Positions 1 to 9,105 of a stretch of 64,000 nucleotides of DNA are shown piece after piece. Below the pieces are notes generated by a model. It worked only from the letters and a program-made list of their open reading frames with translations. It did no database searches and had not been told where the DNA came from. The stretch lies in contig DIYI01000012.1 of assembly GCA_002428965.1 (NCBI GenBank), positions 533,948 to 597,947 of the forward strand. Reading direction: 5' to 3'. Position numbers and translations under genes: made by a program. The stretch comes from Jejuia sp. UBA6058. Lineage in GTDB: Bacteria > Bacteroidota > Bacteroidia > Flavobacteriales > Flavobacteriaceae. Positions within the stretch are counted from its first letter, which is position 1. Each line of letters starts with the position of its first letter.

Positions 1-1761
1 AGTGCAAAACAAGTTTCTGTTATTGGCGACTTTAACTATTGGATGGAAGGAGAGCATCAGCTAAATGTACGTTGGGACTCCAGTGGTATTTGGGAAGGTT
101 TTATTCCTTTAGTAGAAAAGGGGGCGATTTACAAGTATAAAATTCAGAGTCACCATAACGATGTTAAAACCGAAAAAGCCGACCCATATGCAAGACGTAG
201 CGAACACCCCCCAAAGACAGCCTCAATAGTTTGGGATGATAATTACAAGTGGAAAGATAGTGGGTGGATGAAAAAACGTAAAAAGAATAATGCTATAGAC
301 GCGCCATTTTCTGTTTACGAAGTTCATTTAGGTTCCTGGAAACGTAATGTTGAGGAAAACCGCTTCATGTCTTATTTTGAATTAGCAGACGAATTGGTTA
401 ACTATGTTAAGGAAATGAACTTTACACATGTAGAGCTCATGCCCATAATGGAATATCCTTACGATCCGTCATGGGGATATCAACTTACTGGGTATTTTGC
501 ACCTACGTCGCGTTACGGTTATCCTGAAGAATTTAAATACTTAGTAGATAAGTTACACCAAAATGATATTGGTATCATCTTAGATTGGGTGCCATCTCAC
601 TTCCCTGAAGATGCCCATGGCTTAGGGTTCTTTGATGGTTCGCATCTTTATGAGCACCCTGATAGACGTAAAGGCTATCATCAAGATTGGAAAAGTTTAA
701 TATTTAATTATGAGCGTAATGAAGTGCGTTCGTTTTTAATAAGTAATGCCATTTTTTGGTTAGAACAATATCATGCCGATGGGCTGCGTGTTGATGCTGT
801 AGCCTCTATGTTATTTTTAGATTACTCTAGAGAAGATGGAGAGTGGGAACCAAATATTTACGGAGGACGTGAAAACCTTGCGGTTATTGACTTTTTGAAA
901 CAATTAAATGAAGAAGTGTATGCTTCTTTTCCAGACGTGCAAACTATTGCTGAAGAATCTACAGCGTTCCCAATGGTATCTAAGCCAACATTTATGGGAG
1001 GTTTGGGCTTCGGTATGAAGTGGATGATGGGTTGGATGCACGATACCCTAGAATATTTCAAAAAAGACCCAGTTTACAGAAATTACCACCACAACGAAAT
1101 TACCTTTAGTTTGGCGTATGCATTTACCGAGAATTTCATGTTGCCTTTGTCTCACGATGAAGTAGTATATGGTAAAAATTCTATTTTAGGAAGAATGCCT
1201 GGGGATGAATGGCAGCGTTTCGCTAATTTAAGGTTGTTATATGGCTACATGTTTACACACCCAGGCACTAAATTACTTTTTATGGGTGGTGAATTTGGGC
1301 AGTATAATGAGTGGGATTTCCAAGGAAGTTTAGACTGGAACTTGTTAGATTTTATCCCACATCAAGATTTACAGAACTATGTAAAGCACCTCAATAAGTT
1401 ATACAAAAAAACACCAGCGCTTTATGAAAAGGCTTTTAGTCATGAAGGCTTTGAATGGATTAGTTATGACGATCATGAAAATAGCGTAATATCATACATA
1501 AGAAAAGGGTATGAAGAAGAAAATAACGTGGTTATAGTTTGTAATTTAACCCCTGCTGTTAGAAAAGATTATAAAATAGGGCTTCCTACCAAAGGTAAGC
1601 TAGTTGAAATATTTAATAGTGATGATAAAGCCTATGGTGGTAGTGGAATTAACAATAAAAAGCAGACCACAATTAAAAAAGACGCTTGGAACGGTAAAGA
1701 ATTCTCTGCTTCAATCACATTACCCCCATTAGCTATTACAGTTTTCGAATTTAAAAATTAA
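1..1761 (+). CDS. glgB: 1,4-alpha-glucan branching enzyme, 5' end outside window
   Basis: GlgB makes alpha-1,6 branches in glycogen by cutting alpha-1,4 chains and transferring them; it is cytoplasmic. The reading frame is open from base 1, and the first codons read SAKQVSVIGDFNYW, typical of the N-terminal CBM48/E-set domain, so the true start lies upstream and the ATG at 43 is internal. The GH13 catalytic barrel follows, with the nucleophile Asp in RVDAV (codon 793-795), the acid/base Glu in TIAEEST and the transition-state Asp in LSHDEVV. A C-terminal beta domain ends the protein. A strong terminator follows at 1771-1815. The family assignment is firm. A GH31 alpha-glucosidase lies downstream as a separate unit, so this looks like a glycogen/maltodextrin region rather than part of the beta-glucan locus 27 kb away. 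Confidence 0.95.
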   Translation, partial: SAKQVSVIGDFNYWMEGEHQLNVRWDSSGIWEGFIPLVEKGAIYKYKIQSHHNDVKTEKADPYARRSEHPPKTASIVWDDNYKWKDSGWMKKRKKNNAIDAPFSVYEVHLGSWKRNVEENRFMSYFELADELVNYVKEMNFTHVELMPIMEYPYDPSWGYQLTGYFAPTSRYGYPEEFKYLVDKLHQNDIGIILDWVPSHFPEDAHGLGFFDGSHLYEHPDRRKGYHQDWKSLIFNYERNEVRSFLISNAIFWLEQYHADGLRVDAVASMLFLDYSREDGEWEPNIYGGRENLAVIDFLKQLNEEVYASFPDVQTIAEESTAFPMVSKPTFMGGLGFGMKWMMGWMHDTLEYFKKDPVYRNYHHNEITFSLAYAFTENFMLPLSHDEVVYGKNSILGRMPGDEWQRFANLRLLYGYMFTHPGTKLLFMGGEFGQYNEWDFQGSLDWNLLDFIPHQDLQNYVKHLNKLYKKTPALYEKAFSHEGFEWISYDDHENSVISYIRKGYEEENNVVIVCNLTPAVRKDYKIGLPTKGKLVEIFNSDDKAYGGSGINNKKQTTIKKDAWNGKEFSASITLPPLAITVFEFKN

Positions 1762-1770
1762 ACAAGTCAA

Positions 1771-1815
1771 AAAAACCTAGTTGTTGATATTCTAGCAGTA
1801 CACAACTAGGTTTTT
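1771..1815 (+). terminator. Rho-independent terminator after glgB
   Basis: A perfect 14-bp inverted repeat (AAAAACCTAGTTGT at 1771-1784 and its complement at 1802-1815) ends in five T. The A-rich left arm means it could also work on the opposite strand. Confidence 0.85.
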
Positions 1816-1974
1816 ATGAATATTCTGACAATCAAATAATTACTAAGATTTTCTAGCCTATTTTTTTGATAAAGAGCTGCTTTTTTCAGTATTTATTTAC
1901 TTCTTCTATTTCTCAAAACAGAGTATTTTTATTCCTTATTAATAATTTTCCATTTTTTGTCATATTTGGTTAAC

Positions 1975-1994
1975 GTTTTCAAAGGTTTTCAAAG
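1975..1994. repeat. Tandem 10-bp repeat upstream of GH31 gene
   Basis: Two exact copies of GTTTTCAAAG stand head to tail, followed by a partial third (GTTTTTTT). The gene-free stretch 1762-2072 holds this repeat, the glgB terminator and a possible promoter. The repeat is a candidate regulator site for the GH31 gene, by position only. Confidence 0.4.
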
Positions 1995-2037
1995 GTTTTT
2001 TTACTAAAATGTAATTAAGTAAGCCCTTAAAATTTAG

Positions 2038-2045
2038 TACTTTCG
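2038..2045 (+). promoter_or_regulatory. Possible -7 box for GH31 gene
   Basis: TACTTTCG differs by one base from the Bacteroidota -7 consensus TAnnTTTG and lies 28 bp before the ATG at 2073. No clear -33 TTTG is visible. Confidence 0.35.
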
Positions 2046-2072
2046 TCCACAAACCTTAAGACCAAATCGTAA

Positions 2073-4475
2073 ATGATATTAAATACAGAATTAGAATATA
2101 AAGGAAACTTATTTCCTTCAAAAATTATAAAGTACGAAAAGAACCTTAATGTTCTTTCTTTTACCTCGGAAAATGGTGTTGTTCTAGAAGTAACAGTACG
2201 TAGGGATAGTATCTTAAGATTTAGATTTACTACTACAGGCATTTTTGAAAATGATTTTTCTTATGCCATCACAAAATACGCAAGTAGGGGTTATAATCAT
2301 TTGGAAGTTACAGAAGATGATGATAACTACATTATTACTACCGCAAAATTGATTTGTCACGTTTCAAAATTAGATCTGAGGACTTCTATTTTTGATGCCA
2401 AAGACAATACATTAATTTGCGAAGACGAACTTGGTTTTCACTGGGAAGAAAGCTACGAATTTGGTGGGGACGTAGTTAAGATGTCGAAAACCTCTCAACC
2501 AGGAGAAAGTTATTACGGTTTAGGTGATAAACCTGTAGATAATAACCTAAAAGGAAAGCGTTTTGAGAATTGGGTTACCGATTCCTATGCCTATGGAAGA
2601 GATACAGATCCTATTTACAAAGCTATTCCATTTTACACGGCATTACATCATCAAAAATCTTACGGTATATTCTTCGACAATACATTTAGATCCTACTTTG
2701 ATTTTTGTCACGAACGTAGAAATATAACCAGTTTTTGGGCTCATGGAGGAGAAATGAATTATTATTTCATTTACGGCCCCGAAATGTCTGAAGTAGTGGC
2801 CAATTATACAGATTTGACAGGTAAGCCTCATGAAATGCCTGCGCTTTGGGCTTTGGGTTACCACCAATGTAAGTGGAGTTACTACCCAGAGTCAAACGTA
2901 AAGGAAATAACAGCTAAATTTAGAGAATTACAGATTCCTTGTGACGCTATTTATTTAGATATTGACTATATGGAAGGGTTTAGATGCTTTACTTGGAGTA
3001 AAGAATATTTCCCAGACCCTAAACGTATGGTTAAAGAATTGGCAGATGATGGTTTCAAAACCATAGTTATTATAGATCCAGGGATTAAAATAGACATGGA
3101 TTACTCTGTATTTAAAGAAGGTTTAGAGAAAGATTACTTCTGTAAACGTGCTGATGGTCCTTACATGAAAGGAAAAGTATGGCCAGGGGAATGTTATTTT
3201 CCAGATTTTACAAGACCAGAAGTAAGAGAGTGGTGGTCTGACTTATTTAAGGAATTAATTGAGGATATAGGTGTTAAAGGTGTTTGGAATGATATGAACG
3301 AACCAGCTGTTATGGATGTTCCTGGAAAATCATTCCCAAATGATGTAAGACATGATTATGACGGAAACCCCTGTAGCCACAGAAAAGCGCATAATGTTTA
3401 TGGGATGCAGATGGCAAGAGCTACCTATCAAGGTTTAAAGAAATTCTCCTACCCTAAGCGTCCATTTGTTATTACTAGAGCTGCATACTCTGGAACACAA
3501 CGTTACACCTCCAGCTGGACCGGTGATAATATTGCTACTTGGGACCATTTAAATATTGCAAATCTTCAAGCACAACGCATGGCGATGTCTGGTTTTTCTT
3601 TTGTAGGATCTGATATTGGTGGGTTTGCCGAACAACCAAATGGCGAATTATATGCGCGCTGGATTCAACTAGGTATTTTCCACCCGTTCTGTAGAACGCA
3701 CTCTTCTGGAGATCATGGCGATCAAGAACCATGGGCGTTTGGAAAAACCATTACAGATGTTGTACGTAAGTTTATTGAGTTAAGATACCAGCTTTTACCT
3801 TATTTATATACGGCTTTTTGGAGATACGCTGATGAGGGTATTCCTATTTTAAAATCTTTGGTACTCTACGATCAAGAAGATCAGCAAACTCATTATAGAA
3901 ATGACGAGTTTGTTTTTGGTGAAAAGATTTTAGTATGCCCTGTTAACGGGCCAAACCAAAAAGGAAGACGTATGTATGTTCCTAGAGGAAATTGGTACAA
4001 TTTCTGGACAGACGAGATTGTTGAAGGAGGACAGGAAGTTTGGGTTGATGCCGATTTAGATAGTATGCCAATTTTCGTGAAAGAGGGAGCGATAATTCCT
4101 AAATATCCTATTCAACAATATGTTGGAGAAAAGACTATTGACGAATTGCTTTTAGACGTGTATTACACCGAAGGTAAAGAAGAGTCTATGGTTTATGAAG
4201 ATGCAAACGATGGTTATGATTATATTAAAGGACGCTACAGTCTGCGTAACTTTAGGTTACTTGGAAAGAAAAAAGAACTAATTATTCAACAGCATAAAAC
4301 GGGAAAATATACAACTACCTATAAAACTTTTAAATTAAAGCTTCATGGTTTACCATTTAAAATTAAAAAGGTTCAGGTAGATAATGTTGATATTCCTTTA
4401 AATGATTTAAAAATTAATGGAGATAACTCTTTAACTTTAATTAAGGAGTTTACTGAGTTGCATATTGTGGGCTAA
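2073..4475 (+). CDS. GH31 alpha-glucosidase
   Basis: This is an 800-residue glycoside hydrolase family 31 enzyme, expected to release glucose from the non-reducing ends of alpha-glucans or maltodextrins. Visible hallmarks are the nucleophile Asp407 in GVWNDMNEP, the acid/base Asp485 in WTGDN, the barrel motif DIDYMEGFRCFTW, and SGFSFVGSDIGGF. An N-terminal beta-sandwich (about residues 1-250) precedes the barrel and C-terminal beta domains close the chain. There is no signal peptide, so it is probably cytoplasmic, fitting an intracellular glycogen/maltodextrin role next to glgB. The length is usual for the family. Exact substrate (maltose, isomaltose or other) cannot be read from sequence. 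Transcription ends at a hairpin shared with the convergent antiporter gene. Confidence 0.9.
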   Translation: MILNTELEYKGNLFPSKIIKYEKNLNVLSFTSENGVVLEVTVRRDSILRFRFTTTGIFENDFSYAITKYASRGYNHLEVTEDDDNYIITTAKLICHVSKLDLRTSIFDAKDNTLICEDELGFHWEESYEFGGDVVKMSKTSQPGESYYGLGDKPVDNNLKGKRFENWVTDSYAYGRDTDPIYKAIPFYTALHHQKSYGIFFDNTFRSYFDFCHERRNITSFWAHGGEMNYYFIYGPEMSEVVANYTDLTGKPHEMPALWALGYHQCKWSYYPESNVKEITAKFRELQIPCDAIYLDIDYMEGFRCFTWSKEYFPDPKRMVKELADDGFKTIVIIDPGIKIDMDYSVFKEGLEKDYFCKRADGPYMKGKVWPGECYFPDFTRPEVREWWSDLFKELIEDIGVKGVWNDMNEPAVMDVPGKSFPNDVRHDYDGNPCSHRKAHNVYGMQMARATYQGLKKFSYPKRPFVITRAAYSGTQRYTSSWTGDNIATWDHLNIANLQAQRMAMSGFSFVGSDIGGFAEQPNGELYARWIQLGIFHPFCRTHSSGDHGDQEPWAFGKTITDVVRKFIELRYQLLPYLYTAFWRYADEGIPILKSLVLYDQEDQQTHYRNDEFVFGEKILVCPVNGPNQKGRRMYVPRGNWYNFWTDEIVEGGQEVWVDADLDSMPIFVKEGAIIPKYPIQQYVGEKTIDELLLDVYYTEGKEESMVYEDANDGYDYIKGRYSLRNFRLLGKKKELIIQQHKTGKYTTTYKTFKLKLHGLPFKIKKVQVDNVDIPLNDLKINGDNSLTLIKEFTELHIVG

Positions 4476-4498
4476 GCATTATCAAATTCAAATGAGAA

Positions 4499-4524
4499 AA
4501 GCCACGCCCAATTGGGCGTGGCTT
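4499..4524. terminator. Bidirectional terminator between convergent genes
   Basis: The palindrome GCCACGCCC-AATT-GGGCGTGGC (4501-4522) extends to a stem of 11 bp with flanking A and T. It lies between the GH31 gene and the antiporter gene, which point toward each other. Confidence 0.85.
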
Positions 4525-4539
4525 CTTTATTACCGTCTA

Positions 4540-6384
4540 TTATTTTTTGTTGCTTTTCTTATTATTTAAGGCCTTTCCTAAATACACAAATTTATAGCCT
4601 TCATCAACATGTTCAATAGCTTTGTTGTGAGACGATATTACTTCAAGAACGCCTTTTTTGTCCTTGACTAAAAGAGGAATCATATCTTCTTGTTTTTTAG
4701 TCTCTTCGATAAGTGCTTCATAATGCTCTCTACTCTCTATATTGGCTTCATGTATTCTTGGGAAATTTCGAGAGACTTCGGTTAACGAACTGAAATCATC
4801 TGTTGGAGAAAACAGTGCCTCTTTGGGAATGCTGTCTGGGTCATCGATTTCATCTGAAGTAATTAACCGAAAATAACCGCTTTCACCAAACTGCTCTCTA
4901 AACCTATTAATGGCATAGTTGTTAATGTCTTTACTTCCTGTTAATGCCATTAAAAAGCCCACATCGTTCAATTCAATGTTATTGCTTAACTCTTCGGAAT
5001 AAATATCAGCGTTAATTGCGTCTAAACCTTGCTCCTGTGCCAATTGTACATTGGTTTGATTGCTATCTATAAGCACTACATGTCTTCCGTTATTCTCTAA
5101 ATACTCTCCTATTAATCTTGCAAAAGGGGATGCGCCAACAATCAAAATACCTTCAGAGCGCTTCAGAAAAACACCAACAAGTTTTGCAAATAAACGTGCT
5201 GTTGTCGCATTAAGTAATACGGTACCAAGCACAATCATAAACACTAAAGGTGTGATGTACTCAGCGCCTTCAACACCCTGTTTTATAAGCTTACTTCCAA
5301 AAAGTGATGCAATACCAGCAGCTACTATACCCCTTGGACCAACCCAACTAATAAAAAGTTTTTCCTGTATTTTTAATTTTGAACCATGTGTGCTAACAAA
5401 AACAGCTATTGGCCTAATAATAAATACAATAGTTGCAAATAGAATGGCTGTTTTCCAGGTAAAAAGCAGCTCCATATCTTCCATATTTATATTTGCGGCC
5501 AATAAAATGAATAAAATGGAAATCAATAATACGCTGAGCGATTCCTTGAAGTACAGCAGCTCCTTGATGTTTTCCAATTTTCCGTTACCCAAAACCATTC
5601 CCATCACTACAACCGCCAATAAACCAGATTCATGAGCAAAAATTTCAGACTCTACAAAAACAAGTAATACCGTGGACAAAGAAACTACATTTAGTAGGTA
5701 ATGGGGTATTAGCTTTTTATTAACTGCAAAAGCTAGAGCATGGGCAAATGTAAATCCAAATGTAGTTCCAAAGAGAATAATTTTTCCGAACTCTATTAAG
5801 GCTGTTTTGGTAAAACCACTATCGCCTTCAACACTTATAAATTCAAAGACTAAAACCGCCACTAAAGCTCCTATAGGGTCAATTAAAATACCTTCCCATT
5901 TTAGTACTGTTGAAATGTCTTTTTTCAAAGGAATATTACGAAGTATAGGTGTAATTACGGTTGGCCCTGTAACAATTATTAATCCTGAAAAAAGCAAAGA
6001 GAGTTCCCAGCTTAATTCAAATACAAAATACGCCAAAGCACCAGCTCCAAAAAACGTAACTGCCGAACCCAAAGTAATTAACTTGGTAATTACAGGGCCA
6101 ACATTTCTTATTTCTGCACGCTTAAGCGTTAACCCTCCTTCAAAAAGAATAATACTAATAGCTAAAGATACAAAATAGTACAAACCCTCTCCTGGAAACA
6201 ATCCTTTCTTGCCATTCCAAATAGGCTCAATCCATTTTGTACCATCTTCACTCAAATAGGTTGCCGCAATTGGTCCTACCAGTAAACCAATTAAAATAAG
6301 AGGAAGTATCGCAGGAATTTTAAATTTCCAAGCCACCCATTGCGCCAAAATACCAAGAATTATTATACCCGCTAATTCTAACAT
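4540..6384 (-). CDS. CPA-family cation:proton antiporter with RCK/TrkA-N domain
   Basis: This 614-residue inner-membrane protein has about 400 residues of hydrophobic helices (start MLELAGIIILGILAQWVAWK) followed by a cytoplasmic Rossmann-type TrkA-N domain from about residue 415 (GILIVGASPFARLIGEYL, then VVLIDSN). This layout is that of CPA1/CPA2 Na+/H+ or K+/H+ antiporters, which exchange monovalent cations for protons and are gated by nucleotide binding at the RCK domain. The transported ion cannot be told from sequence. A charged C-terminal tail of about 90 residues (EVSRNFPRIHEANIESREH and following) has the look of a regulatory domain. It is transcribed alone, divergent from the MBL-hydrolase gene. 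Confidence 0.88.
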   Translation of the reverse strand: MLELAGIIILGILAQWVAWKFKIPAILPLILIGLLVGPIAATYLSEDGTKWIEPIWNGKKGLFPGEGLYYFVSLAISIILFEGGLTLKRAEIRNVGPVITKLITLGSAVTFFGAGALAYFVFELSWELSLLFSGLIIVTGPTVITPILRNIPLKKDISTVLKWEGILIDPIGALVAVLVFEFISVEGDSGFTKTALIEFGKIILFGTTFGFTFAHALAFAVNKKLIPHYLLNVVSLSTVLLVFVESEIFAHESGLLAVVVMGMVLGNGKLENIKELLYFKESLSVLLISILFILLAANINMEDMELLFTWKTAILFATIVFIIRPIAVFVSTHGSKLKIQEKLFISWVGPRGIVAAGIASLFGSKLIKQGVEGAEYITPLVFMIVLGTVLLNATTARLFAKLVGVFLKRSEGILIVGASPFARLIGEYLENNGRHVVLIDSNQTNVQLAQEQGLDAINADIYSEELSNNIELNDVGFLMALTGSKDINNYAINRFREQFGESGYFRLITSDEIDDPDSIPKEALFSPTDDFSSLTEVSRNFPRIHEANIESREHYEALIEETKKQEDMIPLLVKDKKGVLEVISSHNKAIEHVDEGYKFVYLGKALNNKKSNKK

Positions 6385-6553
6385 AAACGTTATTTAGTTT
6401 GAAGATACTAATTTAAGTAAAATGATGAGATTACCACGGTATATGAATGGAAGGGCTAAAAAATAAAAAAAGTAACGTTCAATTCTCAACCTTTTCTTAA
6501 TTTACTCTTAACGTTTTAATTCAATTTAGGCATATTTTGTACATTGTGAGGCT

Positions 6554-7414
6554 ATGAACTTATACCCCGTAAATTCAGGAAATTTTAAGCTAGACGGTGG
6601 CGCGATGTTTGGGGTTGTTCCTAAATCTCTATGGAATAGAACCAATCCTGCCGATGCTAATAATATGATTGAGTTAACCGCCAGATGTTTGCTTATTGAA
6701 GATGGCAAACGGCTCATTTTAATTGATACCGGTATGGGTAATAAACAATCTGATAAGTTTTTTGGGTATTACTATTTGTGGGGTAATGACAGTATTGATA
6801 CGTCTCTAAAAAAACATGGATTTCATAGGGACGACATTACCGATGTGTTTTTAACACACTTGCATTTTGATCATTGTGGTGGTGCTATTAATTGGAATAC
6901 AGACAAAACAGGGTATGAACCAGCATTTAAAAACGCCTATTTTTGGAGTAATGAAAATCATTGGCAGTGGGCGACGAATCCGAATCCTCGTGAAAAAGCG
7001 TCTTTTTTAAAGGAAAATATCCTCCCAATTGAAGAAAGCGGTCAACTAAAGTTTACTAAGATGCAATCAACTAATATGTTGCAAAATTCACCTTTGGGTT
7101 TTGATATTTTTTTTGCAGATGGCCATACTGAAAAACAGATGATTCCCATGATTCATTACAAGGGTAAAACCATATGCTTCATGGCTGATTTACTACCTAC
7201 GGCAGGTCATTTGCCACTTCCATATATTATGGGTTATGATATGCGCCCTCTTCAAACATTGACAGAAAAAGAAAATTTTTTAAATATGGCCGCAAATAAA
7301 GGGTTTTATTTATTTTTAGAGCATGATGCGCACAATGAAATAATAACAGTAAAACATACAGAAAAAGGTGTTCGATTAGATAAAACTTACACCGCCAAAG
7401 ACATATTTAATTAA
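6554..7414 (+). CDS. MBL-fold metallo-hydrolase
   Basis: This 286-residue protein of the metallo-beta-lactamase fold carries the di-zinc motif H102-L-H104-F-D106-H107 (HLHFDHCGG), preceded by LILIDTGMGN, and later FADGHT and FMADLLPT supplying further ligands. There is no signal peptide, so it is probably cytoplasmic. The sequence is of the subgroup that includes N-acyl-homoserine lactonases and related lactonases or esterases, but the substrate is not readable. The next gene, a secreted subtilisin-like protease, starts 25 bp downstream, so the two may be co-transcribed. The ATG at 6554 is the first possible start in a 169-bp divergent gap. Confidence 0.85.
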   Translation: MNLYPVNSGNFKLDGGAMFGVVPKSLWNRTNPADANNMIELTARCLLIEDGKRLILIDTGMGNKQSDKFFGYYYLWGNDSIDTSLKKHGFHRDDITDVFLTHLHFDHCGGAINWNTDKTGYEPAFKNAYFWSNENHWQWATNPNPREKASFLKENILPIEESGQLKFTKMQSTNMLQNSPLGFDIFFADGHTEKQMIPMIHYKGKTICFMADLLPTAGHLPLPYIMGYDMRPLQTLTEKENFLNMAANKGFYLFLEHDAHNEIITVKHTEKGVRLDKTYTAKDIFN

Positions 7415-7439
7415 ACAATTTTTATTTACTAAAACAACC

Positions 7440-9050
7440 ATGAGAAACATAAGAAATCTAACATTTATTGCAGTAACCTCTGTGTTTTTAACCGGATGTG
7501 GAAGCACTGGTTCAATTTTATTAACTCCTGAAGAAAATATAGATGCGGTTCCTTTAAAAGTTTCTGATTTAACTGAAAAAGAAAAAGAAAACTGGGGGCA
7601 TTTAGATTTACTTAAAGACACAATACCCGGAATGAGTGTGGATAAGGCTTATGCTGAAATTATCAAAAATAAAAAAGGAAAAAAGATTATAGTTGCCGTG
7701 ATTGATTCTGGTATAGATATAGACCACGAAGATTTAAATGATAATATTTGGACCAACAAAGATGAAAAACCAGGTAACGGAAAAGACGATGACAACAACG
7801 GCTATATTGATGACATACATGGATGGAATTTTTTAGGGGATGGTTATCATGAGCAATTAGAATATACTAGAATTTTGGCAAGTGGAGACACTAACAATCC
7901 AGATTATAAGCGGGCTCAAGAAGAGTATGACAAGTCTAATAAGCTTTGGAGCGAAAGAAAGACTCAATATGAACAGATTTACCAACAAATAAAAAATGCA
8001 GATGAAACCTTAACCAAACACTTTGGAAAATCTGATTATACACAAAAAGAAGTAGCGGGTATAAAAACCGAAGATCAAGCGCTTAGTCAATCAAAACAAA
8101 TTGCACAATATATGTTCAGTAATGGTCTAGAATCTATGGCAGATGCCGTAACTGAAATTAAAGATGGCTTGAAAAGTATAAACGAACGCTTAAACTATAG
8201 TTTAAATAAGACCTTTGAGGGCAGAAAAAACGGTGATGACCCCAATAATGCGAACAGCAAATTTTACGGTAATGGTAATGTAAAACCAGTAGTTAAAGAC
8301 GAAAGCCATGGTACTCATGTTGCAGGAATTATCGCAGCGGAACGAAATAACGGTAAAGGCGCAAATGGTGTTGCAAACAATGTAGAAATTATGAGTATTA
8401 GAGCGGTACCGAATGGTGATGAATATGACAAAGATGTTGCCTTAGCTATTCGTTATGCAGTAGATAACGGTGCCTCAATTATCAACGGAAGTTTTGGAAA
8501 AAGTTTTTCACCTCATAGCGATTGGGTAAGAGATGCTATTGCCTATGCTGCAGAAAAAGACGTTGTTTTTGTTCATGCTGCTGGAAACGATAGTAAAAAT
8601 GTTGATGTCGAGCCAAATTTTCCAGATGATAATATAGATGGCAAAGAAATCTCGGATACATATATTCGTGTAGGTGCTTTAGCTCCTAAATATGGGTCTA
8701 GTTTGTTAGCGGGATTCTCAAATTATGGTAAGGCAAATGTAGATGTATTTGCTCCAGGAGGTCAGATTTACTCTACTGTTCCTGAAAACGAATATGATAC
8801 AAAAGGAGGCACTTCTATGGCGGCTCCTGGTGTAGCTGGTGTAGCTGCATTAATACGGTCTTATTATCCTTCACTTACTGCGGCTCAAGTTAAAAGAGTA
8901 ATTATGGATTCGGGGCTTGAGATAAAAACCAAAGTGGTTGTTGGAGGTAATACAGACGATGTACAACCCTATGCTAATATTGTAAAATCTGGAAAAATTG
9001 TAAATGCCTACAACGCTTTAATTATGGCATCGAAAATGGCTAACAAGTAA
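7440..9050 (+). CDS. Subtilisin-like S8 serine protease, lipoprotein
   Basis: This 536-residue protein has a lipoprotein signal (lipobox LTGC, Cys20), so it should be anchored to the periplasm or outer membrane. The catalytic triad of family S8 is visible: Asp89 (VAVIDSGID), His290 (SHGTHVAG) and Ser459 (GGTSMAAP). The Asp-to-His spacing of 201 residues is far longer than the few dozen usual in subtilisins. The insert, about residues 130-280, is highly charged and looks helical. It is preceded by the MBL hydrolase gene and followed 55 bp later by an M1 peptidase gene with its own possible promoter. It probably acts in envelope protein turnover or nutrient proteolysis, which is inferred. Confidence 0.9.
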   Translation: MRNIRNLTFIAVTSVFLTGCGSTGSILLTPEENIDAVPLKVSDLTEKEKENWGHLDLLKDTIPGMSVDKAYAEIIKNKKGKKIIVAVIDSGIDIDHEDLNDNIWTNKDEKPGNGKDDDNNGYIDDIHGWNFLGDGYHEQLEYTRILASGDTNNPDYKRAQEEYDKSNKLWSERKTQYEQIYQQIKNADETLTKHFGKSDYTQKEVAGIKTEDQALSQSKQIAQYMFSNGLESMADAVTEIKDGLKSINERLNYSLNKTFEGRKNGDDPNNANSKFYGNGNVKPVVKDESHGTHVAGIIAAERNNGKGANGVANNVEIMSIRAVPNGDEYDKDVALAIRYAVDNGASIINGSFGKSFSPHSDWVRDAIAYAAEKDVVFVHAAGNDSKNVDVEPNFPDDNIDGKEISDTYIRVGALAPKYGSSLLAGFSNYGKANVDVFAPGGQIYSTVPENEYDTKGGTSMAAPGVAGVAALIRSYYPSLTAAQVKRVIMDSGLEIKTKVVVGGNTDDVQPYANIVKSGKIVNAYNALIMASKMANK

Positions 9051-9066
9051 TTTTATCACTCTACCT

Positions 9067-9074
9067 TATATTTG
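9067..9074 (+). promoter_or_regulatory. Possible -7 box for M1 peptidase gene
   Basis: TATATTTG is an exact match to TAnnTTTG, 31 bp before the ATG at 9106. Confidence 0.4.
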
Positions 9075-9105
9075 AAATTATAAGGCCTCACAAAAAACCT
9101 TAATT

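Noticed and set aside
1..4475. glgB and GH31 as part of the glucan locus
   Set aside because: They act on alpha-glucans, are 24 kb or more from the regulator, and lack the shared promoter module.
5060..6178. Two long + strand frames (191 and 123 codons) inside the antiporter gene
   Set aside because: They are antisense to a full, clearly conserved transporter gene, and their composition is that of reverse-read membrane helices.
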